Shown: piece after piece, positions 53,872-61,139 of the stretch
Numbering within the stretch: the first letter of the stretch is position 1
Layout of the letters: each line of letters starts with the position of its first letter
Source of the DNA: Eximiradius sp.
GTDB lineage: Bacteria; Bacteroidota; Ignavibacteria; Kapaibacteriales; UBA2268
Reading direction: 5' to 3'
DNA length: 64,000 nt
Assembly (NCBI GenBank): GCA_937127445.1
Contig: CAKZLY010000014.1
Location: 191,001-255,000, forward strand
Translations under genes and position numbers: made by a program
The notes under the pieces: model-generated
What the model saw: only the letters and a program-made list of their open reading frames with translations
What the model was told of the DNA's origin: nothing
Databases searched by the model: none

Positions 53872-54486
53872 ATGAATTACGAACTTACTCAAATTCAGCA
53901 AGAATCTATTCTCGAACTGCTTAATATTGGTATCAATGAAAGCACAAATATTCTTAGCGGAATACTCAACGTCGAAATTGAACTTTCTATCCCAAGAATT
54001 CGCATTATCTCTTCCGACCGTCTTATCGAAGAACTAAAAGATTTGGGAAAGGAAGATTACTCAGCTGTGAATATGGAATTTCACAACAGTTTTTCTGGTA
54101 TTTCTCAACTCGTCTTTTCGCAGGAAAGTGCTAACAAATTAGTTAATGTGTTCTCACGTCAGGTGCTCGATACTTACGAGTTCGACGAAATCAAAGCCGG
54201 CGCTCTGGTTGAAATCGGTAATATTATTCTCAATGCTATTCTTGCTACTTTCAGTAATTCACTCGAACACGAATTCGAATTCTATGTGCCTGTCTTTTTC
54301 GAAAACTACAAAAAGGAATTTTTCGAACAACGCCTGAAATTTATCGACGAAGTAGTTCTTCTTGGCAAAGCAATATTTCTCATTGAAGAACTTAAAATTT
54401 CCGGTGATATTATACTATTCTTCAATATCAAATCCTTCCAATACTTCGTAAGTATTATTGACCAGTATGTAAACAAAATTAGTTAA
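53872..54486 (+). CDS. CheC-like CheY-P phosphatase
   Basis: Two ExxN catalytic-type motifs: ILELLNIGINESTNILSGIL and ALVEIGNIILNAILATFSN; adjacent to the cheY-like gene. Confidence 0.85.
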   Translation: MNYELTQIQQESILELLNIGINESTNILSGILNVEIELSIPRIRIISSDRLIEELKDLGKEDYSAVNMEFHNSFSGISQLVFSQESANKLVNVFSRQVLDTYEFDEIKAGALVEIGNIILNAILATFSNSLEHEFEFYVPVFFENYKKEFFEQRLKFIDEVVLLGKAIFLIEELKISGDIILFFNIKSFQYFVSIIDQYVNKIS

Positions 54487-54504
54487 ATATTATTCTGTAT
54501 TGCT

Positions 54505-55695
54505 ATGCTCAAAGATATTTATTACGAAAATCCTTTAATTACTTACGACCATATACCAATAGGTATTTGCATAATTAATAGTAATTTCAATATTATTTTC
54601 TGGAATAGAACCCTTGAAGCCTGGACTAATATTCAACGCGAAGAAGTAATATTTAAAAATATATTTGAATTGTTTCCACATTTGCAGGCACCTAAATACA
54701 AGGCAAGATTAAAATTGATGTTCGAAGGGCGTCCACCGATGGTGCTTTCTCCGATGCTTAATGAATACTTTATCCCAATCAAAGATATTGATGGGAAATA
54801 CCAGGCTCAAACGGTTACTCTTTCGTCTATCTCAACCAATGAAACTGGCTCATACAACGTAATCATTGCTGTCGAAAACGTTGCCACTTTATTCAATAAG
54901 GTTCAGCAATATAGGATGATTAAAAACCAAGCAATTGATGAATTAAATCGTCGCACCGAAGCCGAAGAAAAACTCAAAGAATATACAAAAAAATTAGAAT
55001 TGCTGAATTCCACAAAAGACAAGTTTTTTTCCATTATTGCTCACGATTTGATAAATCCGATCTCCGCTCAATATAAACTTGTTAAAATACTTAAAGATAA
55101 TATTGAACAATTCAGCAAAGAAGATATTATCGATATAATTGATGAAATCAAAAACTCAGCTTCACATACATATAAGTTGCTCGAAAATCTTCTTACCTGG
55201 TCTCGCTCCCAGCTAAACAAATTTTCTATTCATATTGAGCAACATAATCTGTCCGAGATAATTAAATTGGCTGCAAACGATATATCTTCACAGATAGTAG
55301 TGAAGAAAATTTCCTTTTACATCTCCGAAAACTGCAACTCAACTGTTTGTTGCGATAGTAATTTACTCGCAACTGTTATTCGGAACCTACTCTCCAACGC
55401 TGTTAAATTTACAAATTATGGAGGTAAAATATCAGTTAGTTGCCGTATCGATAACGATTTCACTTATATTTTTGTCGAAGACAACGGAGTGGGTATGGAC
55501 GAAGACACTTTAAACAACCTATTTAAATTAGATAAAACACAATCTAAACTCGGAACTAATAAAGAAGTTGGAACGGGGCTTGGACTTGTCATCTGCAAAG
55601 AGTTTGTCGAGAAAATGAGTGGCGAAGTCTTTGCCGAAAGTAAACTGGGCGTTGGAAGTAAATTTACTATAAAATTACCCACTTGCCCGAATTAA
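54505..55695 (+). CDS. PAS sensor histidine kinase (cytosolic)
   Basis: PAS DHIPIGICIINSNFNIIFWNRTLEAW; FSIIAHDLINPIS; NLLSNAVKFTNYGG; VGTGLGLVICKEF. Confidence 0.9.
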   Translation: MLKDIYYENPLITYDHIPIGICIINSNFNIIFWNRTLEAWTNIQREEVIFKNIFELFPHLQAPKYKARLKLMFEGRPPMVLSPMLNEYFIPIKDIDGKYQAQTVTLSSISTNETGSYNVIIAVENVATLFNKVQQYRMIKNQAIDELNRRTEAEEKLKEYTKKLELLNSTKDKFFSIIAHDLINPISAQYKLVKILKDNIEQFSKEDIIDIIDEIKNSASHTYKLLENLLTWSRSQLNKFSIHIEQHNLSEIIKLAANDISSQIVVKKISFYISENCNSTVCCDSNLLATVIRNLLSNAVKFTNYGGKISVSCRIDNDFTYIFVEDNGVGMDEDTLNNLFKLDKTQSKLGTNKEVGTGLGLVICKEFVEKMSGEVFAESKLGVGSKFTIKLPTCPN

Positions 55696-56774
55696 TAAGC
55701 AAAACCGCCTTTTCTGAATAATTCCAGAATCTGCTGGAAGTCATCTGGAAGCTGACTATCGAAACGCATAAATTGCTTCAACGCTGGGTGATAAAATCCC
55801 AGCGTTTTTGCGTGTAAAATTTGACGCTCGTTCGCTATACCTAAGCACTTTTCTGCTGTGGAACGAAATTTTGGGTTTTCCCCGCCGAATACAATTGTTG
55901 TCCCACCATAAGTTGGATCCCCAAAAATTGGATGCCCAATGTTGTGCGAATGAACACGGATTTGATGTGTTCGCCCCGTATGCAATACAAACCGAGCGAG
56001 CGACACATACTTATAATTTTCAAGCACTTCGTAATCAGTTTTGGCATATTTCCCACCTTTCGGAAGAATAGTGAAAATCTTGCGGTTTTTGGGTGAACGC
56101 CCAATATTTCCGACAATTGTGCCTTTCTCTTGCTTCAGATTGCCCCAAATAATTGCCTGATATTCGCGTTCGGTTGTCTTTTCGGCAAATTGTCGCGACA
56201 ATTCTGCGTGAATTGTTGCATTCTTTGCTACAACAAGCAGACCCGAAGTGTCTTTGTCAATTCTATGCACTAATCCCGGACGTACAGCGTCGCTTGCATA
56301 AATTTGTTCATCGGTTAGTTCATCATCATTGTCGCTTTCTTCGTCCTCTTCTTCGATCTCAAGTTTTATTGCCTCGCGCAACCCAAAATGATAGAGCAAC
56401 GCATTAATAAGTGTTCCGCTTCTGTGCCCAATCGATGGGTGAACAACCAATCCTCGCTGCTTATTGACAACTACAAGATGCTCATCTTCATAAGCTATTT
56501 CAATTGGTATCGGCTCAGGAATTAGCTCTATTGGCGGAAGTTTCATAATTATGCATTCAACTTCATCGCCAGGCTGAATTTTGCGGCTTGCTTTTGCAGG
56601 TTTCCCGTTTATTCTTACACAATCTGCATCTATGGCTTTTTGAACACGGTTGCGAGTCGCTCCTGCAATCGCCCGTGTTAAAAAAACATCCACTCGTTCA
56701 GGCTTTTGCCCGCCTGTGATGCTAAATCTATAAATAGTTTCGACTTTCTCAGGATAGTTATTATTCGGCTGCAT
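55692..56774 (-). CDS. RluD-family pseudouridine synthase with S4 domain (ATG 56774 favoured)
   Basis: RVDVFLTRAIAGATRNRVQKAIDADCVRINGKPAKAS; GLVHRIDKDTSGLLVVAKN; HTGRTHQIRVHSHNIGHPIFGDPTYGG. Confidence 0.94.
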   Translation of the reverse strand: MQPNNNYPEKVETIYRFSITGGQKPERVDVFLTRAIAGATRNRVQKAIDADCVRINGKPAKASRKIQPGDEVECIIMKLPPIELIPEPIPIEIAYEDEHLVVVNKQRGLVVHPSIGHRSGTLINALLYHFGLREAIKLEIEEEDEESDNDDELTDEQIYASDAVRPGLVHRIDKDTSGLLVVAKNATIHAELSRQFAEKTTEREYQAIIWGNLKQEKGTIVGNIGRSPKNRKIFTILPKGGKYAKTDYEVLENYKYVSLARFVLHTGRTHQIRVHSHNIGHPIFGDPTYGGTTIVFGGENPKFRSTAEKCLGIANERQILHAKTLGFYHPALKQFMRFDSQLPDDFQQILELFRKGGFAY

Positions 56775-57378
56775 TTTCTTTCTGCAAATCCTCTGTTCGC
56801 GTTCTATTCCCAAAGATTTCTTTTATTCCTGGTAGTTTATTGTGAAATAATATCAATAGAATTATTCCACAAGTAACGCAACTATCCGCAATATTGAAAA
56901 TAGGGAAGTGCGTGTAGTTTATGCCCATAAAGTTTATGTCTGGTATATCCACCTGTATGAAGTCTACCACATGCCCATAAAAAAGAGGCTGTGTCCCGTA
57001 AAAAACACCATAGAAAACTCTATCGATTAAATTTCCAACTGCACCAGCAAACACTAAACTAATCCCAATTTTCACAGCTTTTTGAGCAAAAGTGATTTTA
57101 TATAAGTAGTAGCCGAGCACAATTGAAGCAAATATGGAAAATAAACTTAAAAAAATCTTTCCCCAGCCAAATTCTATTCCAAAAGCCATCCCGGGATTTT
57201 CTATGTATGTAAGTTGCAGTAATGTCCCCCAAATCGGTATTGACTCCCCATAATACATTCCTTCGTGCTGCCACCCGAACAAATTAAAGCCTTTCACGGC
57301 AAGTTTAGTCGCTTGATCGAATATTATTAATAAAATAGAAACGATAAAGTATATATTATTATTTTCTCTGTTTTCCAT
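56761..57378 (-). CDS. lspA: Lipoprotein signal peptidase
   Basis: IFDQATKLAVKGF...NPGMAFGIEFGWGK...FAGAVGNLIDRVFYG...VVDFIQVDI...FPIFNIADSCVTCGIILL. Confidence 0.93.
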   Translation of the reverse strand: MENRENNNIYFIVSILLIIFDQATKLAVKGFNLFGWQHEGMYYGESIPIWGTLLQLTYIENPGMAFGIEFGWGKIFLSLFSIFASIVLGYYLYKITFAQKAVKIGISLVFAGAVGNLIDRVFYGVFYGTQPLFYGHVVDFIQVDIPDINFMGINYTHFPIFNIADSCVTCGIILLILFHNKLPGIKEIFGNRTRTEDLQKENAAE

Positions 57379-57408
57379 AAATTTTTCATTAATAAATCAC
57401 ATAAAGAA

Positions 57409-57416
57409 CAAATATA
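57409..57416 (-). promoter_or_regulatory. Candidate -7 element (TATATTTG, minus strand) upstream of lspA
   Basis: Plus-strand CAAATATA; TTTG partner at 57440-57443 with 23-nt spacing. Confidence 0.35.
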
Positions 57417-57726
57417 GCAAAAAATAAACTAATTTTTTGCAAATAGTGCAAATTGAAATTTAGTCGCGAGATAAATGATAACTTTTTAAATAATAATTAA
57501 TAAAAAGGTGTTATTCTGCTTACAGCTCATAACATCTCTACGAAATATATGTTCCAAAAGTGTTACAAAAATAAAAAAGTAAATTTTAGATACAAGACCT
57601 CTCTTATGTTGCTATACGATTTGCAGGTTGTACCAATAAATACTAAGTCGAAAATAAAAAGACTAAAAAGTGAGCAATTATATAAGATATTTCGAATAAG
57701 AAATGTAATCGAATGTATATCTCTTG

Positions 57727-57808
57727 CGGAGGATGAGGGACTCGAACCCCCACAGGCTTGCGCCCGGCGGTTTTCAAGACCGCTGCAATACCATTATGCG
57801 AATCCTCC
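57727..57808 (-). tRNA. tRNA-Ser(UGA)
   Basis: Minus strand GGAGGAT...GCGGTCTTGAAAACCGC...GGGGGTTCGAGTCCCTCATCCTCC-G: 7-bp acceptor stem GGAGGAT/ATCCTCC, anticodon loop CTTGAAA (TGA), long variable arm, discriminator G. Confidence 0.93.
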
Positions 57809-57909
57809 GTAGCGTCTTGAACTACAAAATTAATTTATTTTTTATTTTCTTCCAAAAAATTTTTTTTGTCGGCTCCGCTTTTCCATCAATAATTGAAAAT
57901 AATTGAAAC

Positions 57910-57956
57910 TTACGTAAAAAAATTACGTATTCTCTTCGAAATATTTTTTATTTTTG
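57910..57956 (+). promoter_or_regulatory. TetR operator candidate (TACGTAA-N5-TTACGTA) followed by TATTTTTG -7 box
   Basis: Inverted repeat 57911-57929 and TATTTTTG 57949-57956 just upstream of the tetR gene. Confidence 0.6.
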
Positions 57957-58002
57957 TGCATCAAAAAAACTGATTTTGTTTTTTAAGTTTTTGGAGTTTA
58001 CT

Positions 58003-58647
58003 TTGGACGTTAAAGATAAAATACTTAAAGTTGCGCGCGAAGAGTTTGTTCGACTTGGTTACCGAAATGTCCGTACTGACGAATTATCTCAAAAAATTGG
58101 TATTAGTAAACGCACTCTCTACGAACATTTCCGAACAAAAGAAGAATTGTTCGAAGCTATTATCGATTTAGAACTCGAAAAAATCAAATCTTTCGTCGAG
58201 AACATTATTGAATACGTCGAGCAAAACCCACAGGCTAATCTAATCGAAGAAATTAACAAAATATGGCAATTGAATGCTGATTCGGCAATTGAATTTACCC
58301 GTGAATTTTTCGATGATATGCAAAAATATACTCCTCATCTCTGGGATAAAATTTATCAGTTTCGCCAAAAAGTAATCGAAAAAAACTTTGTCCGTATCTT
58401 TAAAACTGGCGTCGATATGGGCTTCTTCCGTTCTGATGTGAATATTGAAGTCCTTTTTCATATGCACCTTACTCTTGTGCAAAATCTTGTTACTCCATCG
58501 ATGATTATGCGATTGCAAGCCTCGCCAAAAGAGATTGTAGAAACTATTCTTAATGTTATGTTCAGAGGTGTGCTCACCGACTCAGCTCGCCAACAATATT
58601 CTGACTTTTGCAAAAAATTATGTTCAATAAATTTTCAAGAAAGTTGA
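58003..58647 (+). CDS. TetR/AcrR family transcriptional regulator (TTG start at 58003)
   Basis: DKILKVAREEFVRLGYRNVRTDELSQKIGISKRTLYEHFRTKEELFEAIID HTH. Confidence 0.92.
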   Translation: MDVKDKILKVAREEFVRLGYRNVRTDELSQKIGISKRTLYEHFRTKEELFEAIIDLELEKIKSFVENIIEYVEQNPQANLIEEINKIWQLNADSAIEFTREFFDDMQKYTPHLWDKIYQFRQKVIEKNFVRIFKTGVDMGFFRSDVNIEVLFHMHLTLVQNLVTPSMIMRLQASPKEIVETILNVMFRGVLTDSARQQYSDFCKKLCSINFQES

Positions 58648-60068
58648 TGAAAAAACTATTATTCCTAACCATTATAGCAATAAGCACGCTTGCTGCCTCC
58701 GCTCAGATTAAGGTATATACGCTCGAAGACGCTATTCGAACAGGATTAGAGAACAATTACGACATCAAGCAAGCGGTTCTCGAAATCGAAAAAGCGCGCG
58801 CCGCTGTTCGCGAAGCTTACGGCTATGCTATGCCATCAGTGGATTTATCGGCTGGATTCAATCATTTCGTCGAAAAGCCAAAAACAGCTTTTCCAGATTT
58901 TGCCTCAATGCTTACAAATGCAACCTACGGAGTACTGTTCGACGAAGGTTTGCTGCCTCGCGATAATTCGAAATTTTTGCCAATGAAAACAAAATTACAA
59001 TCGTTTGCACAAACTAATTCATACGAGACAAAACTCCAGGTATCACAAATCCTTTTCAACTCCACAGTTTTCGAAGGTATCGGCGCATCTGGCACTTATC
59101 TTCAAACCTCAAAAGTTTCATTGAAATCTAATATTGTTTCTAAAATAACAGAAATTAAGAAAAACTTTTACTCAGTCATTCTTACTAAAAAATTATTAGA
59201 TATAACCCGCGAAAGTTTTGAAAATGCTCAACGAAACTTATCTAATGTGAAAGCTCTACGCGAACAAGGAATTGTTTCGGAATTCGATGCCCTCACAGCC
59301 GAAGTTCGCGTAGAAAACATTCGTCCTTCGTTGCTTCAAATGGAAAATGCTTTGAAAATGGCTAAGGAAGCATTGAAAATTTCAATGGCTATACCTCAAT
59401 CACAAGATATTGACGTCGAAGGTGAAATTGACTATGACGAAGGCAATATTCTTCCCGAACAAACCGCTGTTGAACAGGCAATGAAAAACAATTACGATTT
59501 GCTCACCCTGGAGAACCTTCGCCGTGTCAATAATGCTTATGTTGAAGTGAATCGTTCTGATTATTGGCCATCTCTTGTTGCATTTGGAAGCTACTCTTTT
59601 AATGGATCTTCTGATAATTTAAACTTTAATAATTATAGAAGTGCTATCGTTGGATTGAGTTTTAGCATCAACCTATTCAACGGTATGCGAACCACAAACA
59701 AAGTTCAGCAAAGCCTCATTGAAGTTGAAAAAACTGACTACCAGATTATGCAACTTCGTCAAGCTATTTCTATTCAAGTAAAATCAAAAATAAATGATTT
59801 GGAACGTATTAAATCTAATATCGAAGCTCAAGAACGCAATGTGAAACTTGCTGAACGTGGCTACGAAATTGCTACCGCTCGCTATCGCGAAGGAACCGGC
59901 AGCCAGCTCGAAATCGAAAATGCAGACCTTGCTCTTCGTCAGGCTAAAACTAATCTCTTGCAATCGTATTACGACTGGACAATTGCTAAAAACGAACTTG
60001 AAGCCTTGCTCGGTAACATTAGTTCCAGATATTTCACAATTTATTCTAAATATATTGATGAAAATTAA
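58647..60068 (+). CDS. TolC-family outer-membrane efflux protein
   Basis: Signal peptide MKKLLFLTIIAISTLAASAQ; YTLEDAIRTGLENNYDIKQAVLEIEKARAAVREAYGYAMPSVDLSAG; start overlaps tetR stop (TGATG). Confidence 0.9.
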   Translation: MKKLLFLTIIAISTLAASAQIKVYTLEDAIRTGLENNYDIKQAVLEIEKARAAVREAYGYAMPSVDLSAGFNHFVEKPKTAFPDFASMLTNATYGVLFDEGLLPRDNSKFLPMKTKLQSFAQTNSYETKLQVSQILFNSTVFEGIGASGTYLQTSKVSLKSNIVSKITEIKKNFYSVILTKKLLDITRESFENAQRNLSNVKALREQGIVSEFDALTAEVRVENIRPSLLQMENALKMAKEALKISMAIPQSQDIDVEGEIDYDEGNILPEQTAVEQAMKNNYDLLTLENLRRVNNAYVEVNRSDYWPSLVAFGSYSFNGSSDNLNFNNYRSAIVGLSFSINLFNGMRTTNKVQQSLIEVEKTDYQIMQLRQAISIQVKSKINDLERIKSNIEAQERNVKLAERGYEIATARYREGTGSQLEIENADLALRQAKTNLLQSYYDWTIAKNELEALLGNISSRYFTIYSKYIDEN

Positions 60069-60091
60069 TAATTCAAGGAGTTATATAAATT

Positions 60092-61129
60092 ATGAAAAGC
60101 TTTAATTTATCAAAAACACTTTTATTTGGATTAATTGTAGTTTTGTCCCTTTCCGCCTGCCAGAAAAAGGTGAAACCAGGCAAAAGTATTGAACAAATTC
60201 GCGCCGAATCAGGTGTCCCCGTTAGGATTATGACTATTGGTGAACGTGGATTTGAAAAAGACCTTAGCTTTTTTGCTAAAGTCTCCGGTATTAAAGAAAC
60301 AATGCAACAAGCTGCTATCGAAGACAAAATCGTAAAAATTAATGCTAAAGTTGGTTCACGCGTTAGCGAGGGACAAGTGATTGTTGAGTTCCCAAAAGAC
60401 AATCCTCGTATTCAATATGACCAAGCAAAAATTGGTTACGAAAACGCTAAAAAACTCTATGAGCGTATGAAGCAATTGCTTGCTGCAGGCGAAACCTCAC
60501 AACAAAATTTCGACAACGCCGAAGCTCAATATTTAGTTGCAAAACGCAACTGGGAATCTATATATAAATTGATTTATATCGAATCGCCAATAAGTGGCAC
60601 AATTACACAAATGCTTGTTAAAGAAGGTGATAAAGTCAAAGCCGGCGACAATTTATTTACAGTTGCTCAACTCAACAAAATGAAAGCAAAAGTTTGGGCT
60701 TCTCCTGTTGAAGTTCAATATATCAAACCTGGTATGGACGCAACAATGAAAATAAATGGTGATCAATTTACTGGAAAAGTATCTGTTGTTGATTTGTCCA
60801 TCGACCCTCAACATAACGCCTATGGCGTGGAAATTGTCTTCGACAATTCTCACGGAAAAATCCGCAGCGGTGTTACAGCTGATATTCGCATAAACGCATA
60901 TAAGAAAAATAGTGCAATCGTTGTGCCTCGTCGTTATATAGTTTTCGATGGAGACGATAAATACGTGTTCATTGAAAAAAATGGTAAAGCATACAAACAA
61001 GCGGTGAAAACTGGTGTCGAAAGTAGCATCGATATTGAAATTACCGAAGGCTTGAACCCCGGCGATCACCTTATCACAGAAGGAATTTTCCTGCTTCGCA
61101 ATGGTAGTAAAGTTAAAATTGTAAATTAG
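60092..61129 (+). CDS. RND efflux periplasmic adaptor (lipoprotein)
   Basis: Lipobox LSLSACQKK; VKINAKVGSRVSEGQVIVEF; YIESPISGTITQMLVKEGDKVKAGDNLFTVAQL. Confidence 0.93.
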   Translation: MKSFNLSKTLLFGLIVVLSLSACQKKVKPGKSIEQIRAESGVPVRIMTIGERGFEKDLSFFAKVSGIKETMQQAAIEDKIVKINAKVGSRVSEGQVIVEFPKDNPRIQYDQAKIGYENAKKLYERMKQLLAAGETSQQNFDNAEAQYLVAKRNWESIYKLIYIESPISGTITQMLVKEGDKVKAGDNLFTVAQLNKMKAKVWASPVEVQYIKPGMDATMKINGDQFTGKVSVVDLSIDPQHNAYGVEIVFDNSHGKIRSGVTADIRINAYKKNSAIVVPRRYIVFDGDDKYVFIEKNGKAYKQAVKTGVESSIDIEITEGLNPGDHLITEGIFLLRNGSKVKIVN

Positions 61130-61139
61130 AGGTGTAAAT

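Noticed and set aside
57549-57812. 87-aa and 60-aa ORFs over the tRNA-Ser region
   Set aside because: They read through the antisense of a clear tRNA gene.
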